From the NCBI RefSeq assembly GCF_051106095.1, contig NC_135783.1, positions 62,058,947-62,122,946 on the forward strand: a stretch of 64,000 bases of DNA, given 5' to 3'. The notes beneath the pieces were generated by a model that did no database searches, was not told where the DNA came from, and was given only the letters and a program-made list of their open reading frames with translations. Origin of the DNA: Pogona vitticeps. Lineage: Eukaryota; Chordata; Lepidosauria; Squamata; Agamidae. Shown here one piece after another: positions 9,823 to 21,800 of this stretch; the stretch's first letter is position 1, and every line of letters starts with the position of its first letter. Position numbers and translations under genes: made by a program.

Positions 9823-12800
9823 GTAGGTACTGCCGTGCTCTCCGGAGGCGGGAGTTTATAAGGTCTCCCCAGTCTGGCTTCGGGGGAAATAGGGGCGGCG
9901 GGGGTGACGGTGGTGTCGTGAGCCTCGCGGGGGAGCGGGCCCTGCCGGGCCTGGCTGCTTCCTCCTTCGGAAGCGAGGGCGGTGCCGCTGCGTGGCACCT
10001 GCGTGGGTGGGAGTCCCGTACCGGGGAGGCTGTTAGGGCAGTCACCTCTGCTTTATGGGTTGGAAATCTATGAGGAAAAGATGCCTGCAGGTAGCAATTC
10101 AATAGGGTGGCTCTCCCGTTCCGGCTGGGAAATTGCACCTGCTGCATTGTTGCCTGCTTGGCCGTTCTTAAAGGCACAGGGTCTCCCTCTCTCTCTCTTT
10201 CTTCTTAAGCCGATGGGTTGCCTTGAAGAAGGGGAGAGAGAGCTCTCATGCTGGAGTGCCTGGAACTGACCAGCTCCAGGTACTCAGGTCTTTGACACCA
10301 CTTCGGGTCTGTGTGTGTATGCGTGTGCACGACTTGAAAGTGAGTGAGTATAAAGGCAACTTTAAAATGTTTTTATAGGAATGCTTCACAATATATACTT
10401 TAGAATTTTGAAGAGACCCTTGTCCAGCAGGCCAAGGCAAAGAGGCAGTCCCGAAACCAGCAAAATCAGGGAGCTGGAGAGGGGACAGACTGCATTTGTC
10501 TTCAGTGTGGAAGGGATTGTCACTCTCGAATTGGCCTCCTCAGCTGTTCCAAGCCCTCCATACAGAGCCTGTTACCATACTCTTTTGAGACTGAAGGATG
10601 CCTAATGAATGAATATACTTTAGAACAGTGGTTCCTGATCTTTGGTAATCCAGGTGTTCTTGGACTGCCATTCCCAGACGTTTTCACTGCCAGCTGTGCT
10701 GGCTGGGATTTCTGGGAGATGTAGTCCAAAGAACACCTGGGTTACCCAAGATTGGGAACCATGTTCTGGATTGTTGTGAAATACAGACTTAGAGTTTGCC
10801 TTCTTGATACAGTATGTTTATTTTGAATTAAACATCACCGAACTATCATTGAGCTTGTTAATCATCATACAGTATTTGATCTTGTATAAAACCTGCATTT
10901 TCTTCTGATTGAAGCAGGGCATGGGGATTTGGCAAAGTCTTGCACCAGGAATAGATGTGACCTTTTGTCAACACAGATTGTTTGAGTAGCATTTTAATCT
11001 CACAGGCACTTGGAATTGCATCATTGCTGATCCAGATTTCTTATTGGATTGTAAGAGTTGGGAGTGTTTTACCTATAAGGCTTTTAAATGTGCCAACGTG
11101 TCAAGAGGGTACTTAAAAAAAAAGTTCCAGGAATAATTTTAGAGTTGGAAAAATGGGGCTGATCAGATATTCTTCATCTCCATATATTGTTGTTGATCTT
11201 GCAAAACACAAAGCCAGACTGAAAATTGCAGATTCTTTTCATGATATCTGCCAAATTGATTTCTCAGCAGTTGGTAATTTGCGCATATCATTCTGGAATT
11301 CTGTGGCTGTGTGCAACCTCATGTTGTCAACAGTGGTATTTTCTCTGATCTTTCCCCATTATAAATGATGTAAAATAAGGTTGTGCTCTTGCTCCTTGTA
11401 TTTTCTGTCTTATGTTTGTTTTGATGCTCTGGGATGCTTACAAGGAAGTGAATGCTGGTGTTGATGTTCAGTATCACACTAATGGGAAATTGTTCAGTCT
11501 TCAGTGTCCTCAGGCCATAAACAAAATCTTACTTTGCACAGTCTGTAAGTTTGTACAGTATTTGCCAATGACTGTGCTCTTAATGCAACCATACTATGTG
11601 TATGTGAAGAAGTCTTCATATATATTCTCCTCTGCCTGTAGTAATTTTGATCTGAAGATCAATATTGATAATACATTGGTGACGAGAAAATTGAACAGTG
11701 ATATGTCATATCCCTTTTTATTTAGATTCCTGCATCGATCAGGAGGTTGGACTTGATGGCCTTATAGGTCCCTTCCAACTTTATGATTCTATGACTCCCG
11801 CATTACTGCAGTAGATGAGTCCATGTATTTTGGCACCACTGTCTTCCACTATGTTCTTCTTGATGATGAAGTAACATTACAAATCTCTAAAGCCAACACT
11901 GTGTTTTGAAAAGTTTGATCCTCTGTGTGGAATTGATATAGAATCAATCTTTCTCTTAAATCAAAGGTGAACAAAGCTTTCTCTCCTTTATGGAGAGAAG
12001 AGACTTGGACTTTCTTTGAATGTTGTGCAAAAAAGCTCAGTTATTTGCATCTTACCTGTCTTCTGAGAATTCTCAACATCAAATGGCAGCATGAAGTCCC
12101 TGGTATTGAAATCTTAGATTAAACCCAGATAACAGATATTTTTATAATTTGGTGCTGGTATTTTTCTTTTGCTTAGGAGTCTCAAATATATGGCCTTCTA
12201 GAAGTTGCTGGATTGTAACTGGCATCACCCTATGGTGAGGGACCATGGGTGTTGCAGTCAACACAGTGGGAAGGGTAACATGTTGTCGGAGATCTTATTC
12301 ATTCTGTTGTAATGTAAAGTTTCACCAGCAGAAATAGTTTAAGTGTTATGCCAAGTCTATCAACATTGCACAATTTGATAATGCAATCAGTTGCACAATT
12401 TGATTGCACTTTCCCCTACCATGATTTTCTGTACTGATCCTGCACCTCTACATTGCACACATGTAACTGCTCAACATGATTTCAACCATTGTATGAAAGG
12501 AAGATCAGATAGTAAAATCTGTTTTAATTGACACATGGAGTCGTTTCAGATGCAAATTATATTTATAGATTCCAGACAACATTTAATGTATAGTGTGATT
12601 TGGACTACAATGTCTGCATTGGGAATATTAACATGTGCCCTCCTCATGTTCTTGTGCTCCAGCTTCTGGCCAGCAAAGCCAGGAGTCAATGATAATGGGA
12701 CTTGTAAGTCCAATAACATCTGGAAAGGCAGATGTTATTCTCACCTGCTCCATATCTTACTTGTGGCAGTGAACACTCCAGCTTGTGAATGTTCCAGACT

Positions 12801-15800
12801 TCCCAGGGAACCATTCTGCTAGACACTAGCCTGACTCCAGCTGATAGTCCTAATTGGAGTATGTTTTGGTAATCTCCAAGAGCCAGCCAATTGAAGTGTG
12901 CTGAAATAACCTTGTTCTTTACTGCTGCCTAAATGCTGGAGCAAGGGGAAGTCAACTGGGACCTGGCACAATAGAATCCCACAGCCAAGATGCTGGAACA
13001 AAGAAGGTTCCATTTTCTTTAGCATTTTAAAAGTAATACCAGCACTTTGGACTCAGTAATGTATAGGGACACACTGAACTGAGATGGCATAGGAGCTATA
13101 TACTCCAAACTGGCCTTTAGGAAAAATCAGACTGCTGTGTTCTGGACAAGCTGTAGCATAGCAAAGAGAAGGATATTGCATGCAGTATGTAAGGGATATG
13201 CAAAGATGGTCATGCCACTTTTATGATTTCAGCTTATGTTTTAGGAGGACAGTTTTTCAGAGACCATATCAGATTACATTCTGCATACATCAGGTCAGGG
13301 GAGATGTCTTGTTTCTCTCCAGACGGTTTGGAGACTTAAGATTTCTGACAGTCCCAGTTAGCATGACTTGTGCTAAAAGACTGCAGGAAGAGTTGTTCAA
13401 AACCTCTGGAGTTGCCTATCTTTGTAAAAGGCAACTGCTGCTTGTCTGCTGCAGTGCAGCCCAATATGTGTCTATTGAAAAGTAAGCCTCATGGTGTACA
13501 GTGAGGATTACTCCCAAATTTGTTGGCAAAGAATGGTATGGTGTTATATATGATGAATGCAAGTCATGACAAGGTCAGTAGGATTTCCTTTTTGGTCTTA
13601 TAAAGCCCAATAGTTAGGTTTTGTGGCTTGATAATCTCTCCCCCTTATCACAACAATACACCCACAACAAAAACATGCTGATCACCATAATCACCCAATC
13701 TCCTGAAAAGGACAAAAGTGGACCCACAGCTATAAATACTCAACTATCTAAGAAACTGCACCAGAGCACAGGCAGAATTCTGACTCCTGTCCTCTGAAGA
13801 TGCTGGCTACAGAGTTTGGCAAAATGTTAGGAAGAAAAACCTTAAAAACATGGCCAAACAGCCCGGAAAACCCACAACCACCATCAGATCCCGGCCATGA
13901 AAGCCTTCGAGAATACAAATCCCATTGAACTCAGTAGTGTTACATACAGCACTGATGTTACCTGTCTGTCATGGGTTTGGAGGGAAAGTTCCATCCTATG
14001 GGGAGTGGAAGGCGGGACATCAGGAGGAGGGGCTGTACTGTATATATATGTGAAGCGTGTGTGGAGAAGTGGAGACGCTGGGATGTGAAGAAGCAGCAGC
14101 TGGGAAGAAGAAGCTGGTGTGGGAGTCTGTGTGTCAGACGGTACTACTGTGTGTCAGAGTACCAACCTGATAGGTTCAGGTGTCTGTTGGTTAGCCAGAA
14201 CTGATAGGTTCAGGGTCTGTGCTTCAGGTTAAGTGTTCTGTGTGAACCAAACTGTATGCATGTATGAATGAGACTAAGCCACGTTACTATATCTTATTCA
14301 CCTGATCATTTTATTTTCCCTGTGTGTTGTTTTAAATAAACCTTATTCTTTTATTTGTTTAAAAATCCATCCCTGGTCTGTGTGACTTCTTATAGGGAAT
14401 GGTTGGTGGCAGCTTAGTTAACGTGTGGCAGATCCCAGTAGGTCTGGGTTTGTCACATTGATTGGTGTCCAGCGTGTGGGATACGACTGGTCCAGTTGTC
14501 CAGCGGTCCAGCAAAGCCTTGGCAAGTGTGCCCAGAGCAAGGGGGGTCTAGTCAGGGACAATCTGAGGCGCGTAGGTAATCTTCTAGGTGTACCTCACGG
14601 GGAGGTGCGCTAGTAGAAGAACGTGCCAACTGGGGAGACTAGATTAGGGTGCTCTGAGGCAGCCTGTTTTTGGCGGGAAAAAAGCTGAGGCAAAACTGTG
14701 AAATAGCAGTGAGCTAGCTTGTCTGCTGAGAGGCCCAGCAGAGGGGGGTAGACTCTAGCTCGCAACTGTTGCAAGTTAGTGCTGAAAGGACAGCAGCAAT
14801 CTATAGGGAAAGCTGGTTCTGAGGCAAAAGAAAAAAAAAGTGGTCGTTTTATTTTGAGGCTTGACTTTTGAAAGCAGCCTGTTCTGGGGGGGGGATTATG
14901 CCCTTGACTCGAAGCCAGATGGCAGAAATGGGTGAAGTGAAAGACCCCCAGGTTGACCAAGGTTCTGAGGATGAATTTGGCTCAGTGCAGGGTGACAGCA
15001 CGGGAGAACAGAACCCAGAACTCAGGAAAATGCTCATAGCCCAACAGCATGAACTGAGGATGAGGCAATTTGAAATGGAGGAAAGGGAAAGAGAGGAAAG
15101 ATTAGAGAGAGAAAGAAGGCAATTTGAGATTGAGAGAATGGAAAGAGAAGAAAGATTGGAGAGAGAGAAAATGGCGTTTGAATTAAGAAAACTGGAACTG
15201 ATGAACCAGAACAATAATAACAATAGGGATTCTGAGGGAGGCCAATTGTCTAAAGCTGACCTGAAGAAATTCCCTGTGTACCACAAGGGAGATTGTCCTG
15301 AGGTGTTCTTTTCCTTAGTGGAAAGAGCGTTTGTGGACTTCTCAGTGAGGGAAACTGAGAAGATGACCATCATGCGATCTTTAATCAGTGGTAGCCTGGC
15401 TGAGGTTTATTCAGAGATGCCACAGGAACTGATGAGAGATTTTGCAGAGTTTAAAAAACTGGTGTTTGCAAGACATGGGATAAATGCGGAACAGCTGAGG
15501 CAAAGATTCAGGTCCCTCACAAAGAAACCAGAGCAGACTTTTACCCAAGTGGGGGCTCAATTGGTGAGGCTGCTAGAGAAGTGGCTATCTCAGGAGGGGA
15601 CAGAGACCTTTCAGCAGCTTAAAGATTTGATAGCGCTGGAACAGTTCTATTCAGTCCTGCATGGGGAACTGAAATTCCAGGTGAGGGAAAGGAAACCAAA
15701 ATCTGTGGCAGAAGCAGCCGAGATCACAGATTTTATTTACCAGATAAGAAAGCCCTTAGGTGAGGAGAAATCTGTAGGAAAACCCAAAGAAACCTACAGC

Positions 15801-18800
15801 AAGTACTCTCAGGGACCAAGGAAAAGCCAGCAAGGGGGAGGGGCCCATGGTGAAGGGAAGCCCTCAGACATGAAACCAAGACCTCAGATTTTGGAGGGAA
15901 AACCAAAACAAGATGAGAAAGACTCAAAATACACCAGAAAATGTTATTTCTGTCAGGGAAAGGGCCATCTAATCTCAGAGTGTGAGAAATTAAAGCAGCT
16001 AAAAGGAATTGTGCCTCAGGATTCTAGTGGAACCAAGCCAAAAGCTGTGTTCTGTGTCCAGAAAGAGCAAGGCTCATTGTCACTGAGGGAGCCTGCTGCC
16101 ATGGCTACTCAATCTGGAACAGCTACATCTGCTGATCAGGCTGAGGAAAATGGTCCTCTTGTAGAGGTCAAGCGCTGCCTACTGGTGAGAACAGATTCTC
16201 AGTTGTTTGAAACAGCAGGGGTGGACGTAGGAATACTTGACCATCAGTATAGGGGGCTGCGGGACACTTGTTCCCAGGTAACCCTGTGCCATCCAGATAT
16301 TATTCCTAGGGAATATCTAATCCCAAATGAGAGCATGAAGGTGGCAGGGATTGAGGGGCAGATAATCTCACTGCCAGTAGCGGAGGTACCTGTGAACTTT
16401 CAAGGCTGGAGGGGAGTTTGGCGGCTAGCAATTTCATCGACTCTGCCAGCAGCCGTGCTCGTGGGAAATGACCTGGCTGAACATGTGAAAAGGGTGCTAG
16501 TGATTACACGTTCACAAGCCACCACGGGGACAGTTCAAGGGGGTAATGATGAGCCAGAGACGGAAGCAGAGGGGAGTTCAGAAGCTGTGGTGGAAACCTT
16601 AACCACAGACAGCAGATTTGGACAAGAGCAAAAGGCAGACGCCACTCTCCAAAAGTGTTTTGAACAGGTGACTGACGCCCAGCTAACACCTGAAACCCCA
16701 GTGAGATTTCTGGAGAAAAAGGGGATTTTATATAGAGAGACCCTGAGGAATATCTCAAAAGGGGGAGATGGGATCCGAAGTCAGCTGGTGGTACCTGAAA
16801 AGTATCGCCCCATGATCTTACAAAGGGGGCACTCTGACATGTTTGCTGCACACTTAGGGGTGAACAAAACACAGCAGAGAATCACACAGAATTTTTACTG
16901 GCCTGACATAGGGAAGCAGATCAGGGAGTTCTGTAAACAATGTGATGTGTGTCAAAGGCAGGGGAATAGCCGCGACAGGACCAAAGCAAAGTTGTGCCCT
17001 TTGCCTGTGATTGACACTCCGTTCAAATGCATAGGGGTGGATACTGTGGGACCTTTGCCCAAGGCCACAAAGAGGGGGAACAGGTTCATTCTCACCATTG
17101 TGGACCATGCCACGAGGTACCCTGAAGCCATACCCTTGACTAACATTGAAACTAACACAGTGGCAGATGCCTTGGTGGGGTATATGTCCAGGATGGGATT
17201 TGCCTCAGAAATAATCACAGATTTGGGAGCATCGTTCACATCGAAGCTCATGAAACGCTTATGGCAAATCTGTGGAATTAAGCACAAGGAAACCACTGCT
17301 TATCACCCTGAAAGTAATGGGTTAACTGAGAAGTTCAATGGGACTCTAATGCGCATGATTAGGGCTTACCTGGCAGAGAATCCAAACAATTGGGACCAGA
17401 AGCTGCAATCCCTTTTGTTTGCTTATCGATCAGTGCCACAAGCCAGTACCGGGTTCAGTCCATTTGAACTTTTATTTGGGAGAAGGGTGAAAGGGCCCCT
17501 TGATTTGATCAAACAAAATTGGGAGCAGATCACCCAGGATGACCCACAAGACGTTGTAACATATATAGACTCTTTAAGGAAAGACCTAAAGAGAAACCTA
17601 GAGCTGGCAGCAGAGACCCTGCAAGCTCAAAAGGTCAGAAAGAAAGCTTGGGATGACCAGGAAGGCAGGGAGAGGCACTTAAACCCAGGGGAGGAAGTGC
17701 TTTGGCCTAGGCCTTGCAGAGGGAACAAACTGCAGCTGGGTAGCCCAGAAGTAAAGTGCTTGGGTCACATGGTAGGGGGAGGCGTGATAAAACCCCTAGA
17801 GGCCAAAATAGAAGCAGTTCGTGATTGGCCCAGACCCAACACCAAGAAAAAAGTCAAATCATTTCTTGGGTTGGTGGGCTACTACAGAAAGTTCATCCCG
17901 AGGTTTAGCGAGATTGCGGCTCTGCTGACCGATCTGACGAGGAAGAAGGCTGATGACCGCATCCCGTGGACCAGCGACTGTGAGGAGGCGTTCCAGAGGT
18001 TGAAGCAGGCGCTCATCAACTATCCAGTGCTGCGTGCTCCAGACTTCGACCGGGAGTTCATCGTCTACACCGATGCGTCTAACAGCGGGGTAGGAGCAGT
18101 TCTTTGCCAGGAGGATGAGAATGGTGACCAGCATCCAGTGTCCTACCTGAGTAGGAAACTTCAAAAAGGTGAGAGACATTTGGCCACCGTGGAGAAGGAG
18201 TGTTTGGCCATAGTCTACGCGATCCAGAAGGCCAAGCCTTACATCTGGGGAAGACATTTTGTTCTGTGCACTGACCATTCACCACTGCAATGGTTAAAGA
18301 CAATGAAAACCCACAATAGCAAACTTATGAGGTGGGCTTTAAACCTACAGGACTATGACTTTGAAGTGAAGGTGGTCAGAGGGTCAGTGAACTGTGTTGC
18401 TGACGCCTTGTCAAGAAGACCTGAAGAATGAAGACGGCGAAAGAAACATGGACTATGTATATATATTGATGATAAAAAGTTAAATGTACCTGTTTTTTGA
18501 ACTTGGTTTGTATGAATAAAGGTAAATTGATGTAATGTATATGGTAAATGTTTAAATGCCTAATTGATATGGTTAACTTAGAATGTAAGTATAAGTAAGT
18601 ATGATATGGTATGTATAACTGTTGTTGTGTGTTTTATCCAGGTTGTTTTTTGGGAAAAAGCACGTTAGCTTTCCCCCTACAAAACAACTTATAAAGAGGG
18701 GTGGTGTTACATACAGCACTGATGTTACCTGTCTGTCATGGGTTTGGAGGGAAAGTTCCATCCTATGGGGAGTGGAAGGCGGGACATCAGGAGGAGGGGC

Positions 18801-21800
18801 TGTACTGTATATATATGTGAAGCGTGTGTGGAGAAGTGGAGACGCTGGGATGTGAAGAAGCAGCAGCTGGGAAGAAGAAGCTGGTGTGGGAGTCTGTGTG
18901 TCAGACAGGGTACTACTGTGTGTCAGAGTACCAACCTGATAGGTTCAGGTGTCTGTTGGTTAGCCAGAACTGATAGGTTCAGGGTCTGTGCTTCAGGTTA
19001 AGTGTTCTGTGTGAACCAAACTGTATGCATGTATGAATGAGACTAAGCCACGTTACTATATCTTATTCACCTGATCATTTTATTTTCCCTGTGTGTTGTT
19101 TTAAATAAACCTTATTCTTTTATTTGTTTAAAAATCCATCCCTGGTCTGTGTGACTTCTTATAGGGAATGGTTGGTGGCAGCTTAGTTAACGTGTGGCAG
19201 ATCCCAGTAGGTCTGGGTTTGTCACAAGTAGGACTGACGTTTTCTGAGCAGATGTGCTAGAATTGCACTGCATATGGATTAATATATTGCCTGCATTTGT
19301 GGATATCATTTTGGCCAGAATAGTGGCTATAATTATTTATGCATCTAAAAATCAGTCACAGATAGTTTTAGCATTGGGGTGTACAGCACCCAGACCAACT
19401 TGGATTGTGTGCCAGGTTTCAACCAGGGTGTGGTAATCTTTTGTCTATCCAGTTCATGCAAATACATGTTTGATTTATTTATCCACTTGTGTACTTGCTG
19501 AAAGATAAATGAATGAATGAGCTGACCTAAAGTGGACTGTGCCTAATTCTCTGTTTGTGATGTTCCCAGCAGAAAAACCTCATGTCAAAGAAAAAAGACG
19601 ACTTTGAAGATATCTTGGAAGAGAGGCGGCAGTCCAGTGACCTCAGATATGCAATGAAATGTTATACTCCTGTTGTTTATAAGGAACTTTCTCCATGCAA
19701 GCCAAGTGCCATTAAAACAATTGTTTTGCAGTCTGAACAAGTTCAGTATGTCATCAGACAGGTCAGTAAAACTCGTGCGTGATGTTTTGCCTTGGGTCCT
19801 TTTTGAGAAGAAAGGCGGGATAAAAATATTTTAAATAAATAAATAATCTACTACTCAATTTATTTGTAGTTTCTTATTACTAGTAACCTGAACAACATTC
19901 TTGTTTCCTAAGGGCTTGGCTACACTGCTCATTTGAAAGGGGCTGGTGCAAACTAAATAGGGTTATAGGTAGATATCCCATATCCCAGGTGGTGCAATCT
20001 TTGCATCCACATGGCGTTCAAACCTCAAGTGACTATTTATGGTCTGTCTCCTTTGACAAACTGAAAAGAAAAGCTGAAGATAAAATAAAGAAAAACTCCT
20101 CCTTGCCCCCTCCCACTTCTAGAAGGAAGCTTTAATTTTAATTTTTTTCCTAAAAGTTACTGCACTTCATAGTTGCATTAAATAAATTTTTTTAAAGTCT
20201 TCCCCTCTGTGCTCCATGAAGAAGCAGAGGAAGAAAGGAAGTTTTCAAATTTCCAACTTCAATCTCCTGTAAGAAAGCAAAGGAAAAAAAATCTCCCCCT
20301 TGCTCCCTCATGTCTCCTCCGGCTTCTGAGAGGAAGTTTTCAATTTTTTAAATTTTCTCTAAGAGGTAAAGTACATCAGTGCTGCCCTGATTGGCTTTTT
20401 ATAAAGCCTCCTTCCTCTGCTAATGAAGCAGAAGGGAAAAGCTCTTAGTTTCCAAATTATAACTTATTATTAAATGGTTAAGCTGTCTGTTTTAGCTACT
20501 AATGATATGGGGAAATTGAAACCAGCTAGGAAATGAACACTTGCGTTGGTTCAGGTCCAGTGATTCCATGCAAAATGGAGCACTCTTTCCCACACCTGAA
20601 AAACAGTAGCTCCTTTCAGAGACCCAGAAAGGTACAGCTAGGAATGCTTTAAGGTTTGGCTGGTTTGCTCTAGCAAATAACACCATCTGGAAACCTCCAA
20701 AAAGAATGAACCAGCCCGTCCCCTCAGTGAGCCAAATAGCAGGCTAAATCCTTTTTGGTCACGCTCTAACTGTGGGAGTCTTTTCTTTCTTTTTTTTCTT
20801 TCTGGAAGCAGGATCTTTCCAAGAGTTATAACAGATACTCTTCCCATGAAATAATTACTGATGCTGTTTTATGCACTCTGCCTACTTGACCAACTCCCTG
20901 GGGAAAGTGTCCAGATGAGAAAGAGAAGTGTTGGATTTGCCATCTGTGTGATTGTCAAATTACATTGCCTTTTTCTGTCTTATTTATTTTAAATATTTAT
21001 ACCCCATCTCTGTCCTCATGAGGCTGCAAGACAGCTTACAAGATTAAAAACAAACAACATACAACTGGAAGGGGTGGGAAACAAACAAACAAAAACCCAA
21101 ACCAAGTCCAGCACTGCAACTCTTAGGTAGCCAGTCACCTTGGTAAAGTCTGCCTAAAGGGAACCGTTTTTGCCTGCCTGCAGAAGGATGGGAAAGAGGA
21201 AGCCCATCTCTTCATGGGTGTCTGTTGAACTCCAGTGTAAGGGGCCAGTTTTCTCAGTAATGTATGTAGGCAGTTAGTTCCTCCTCAATAAAGAAATTAG
21301 CTAGGCAAAATGAAATTGTTCTCCTTGTCATGTCCCATTTGCTTAACAGTTTCCTGTTTCGTGTTGAATGGGCTTTACTTACAACTTGTGTTGCTAGGTT
21401 CATGCCAGTTGACTATAGTAGATGTTGATCTTGCTTTTTAGGGCCATTTGTAGCTAAAAGTCCCCAATATCCCTTCTGATGAGGTGAGTGAAGTCTGCTT
21501 AGTTCTGCAGATGCTGGCGCAAGAAGATAGAACTTCAGTTCATTCTCAAGAGACTGAAAGGATCATTTGCAGAGCATAGCCGAGATGAATCCTGTGTAGC
21601 CTGTATAATTAAATTGTAAACTGCCCGGAGAGTGCTTGTAGCGCTATGGGGCGGTATAGAAGTCCAAAAAAAAAAAAAAAAAAAAAATCCTAAAGCCAGG
21701 TTCTGGTTTAGGCCTAGTGGTAAAAAATGGTTTTTCATTAGTGGCTAAGCATTGAGGTGACTGTGACTGTTGATGACACCAGCCCAATGGGTTCAAATTG

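Larger units (their letters stand above)
9340..10070. promoter_or_regulatory. Bidirectional CpG-rich promoter of C1orf131 and GNPAT
   Basis: The GC- and CpG-rich segment covers both first exons. The two start codons (9477 on minus, 9763 on plus) are 285 bp apart, and I see no TATA box. A YY1-like site (CAAAATGGCGGC) lies between them. The same divergent pairing occurs in mammals, so shared regulation is likely, but transcription start sites cannot be fixed from sequence alone. Confidence 0.75.
9823..13635. other. GNPAT intron 1, first part
   Basis: The stretch starts CpG-rich. It holds a palindromic hAT-type element (10626-10763) and a CR1 tail (about 11738-11795). A possible diverged palindromic element lies near 12180-12280. 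Scattered short frames have no support. Confidence 0.5.
13938..19226 (+). mobile_element. Ty3/Gypsy LTR retrotransposon, Gmr1-like, young
   Basis: The element is 5,289 bp, has TG...CA ends and is flanked by perfect 5-bp target duplications AGTAG (13933-13937 and 19227-19231). The LTRs are 520 and 522 bp and differ by one two-base indel, so insertion was very recent. Parts in order: left LTR, tRNA primer site, one long frame with gag (coiled coil, capsid, zinc knuckle), integrase, a reverse-transcriptase/RNase H segment, polypurine tract, right LTR. Integrase upstream of RNase H is the copia-like order known for Gmr1-type Gypsy elements. As a fossil it looks incomplete, with about one break. 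It lies in GNPAT intron 1 in the gene's sense orientation. Confidence 0.92.

Noticed and set aside
9588-10177. 136- and 152-codon minus-strand frames upstream of C1orf131
   Set aside because: They are Pro/Ala-rich frames produced by the CpG-rich promoter and GNPAT exon 1 region; the C1orf131 start at 9477 is supported by homology instead.
14849-15373. 174-codon minus-strand frame opposite gag
   Set aside because: It is a Ser/Leu-rich shadow of the Glu/Arg-rich coiled-coil coding sequence on the plus strand.
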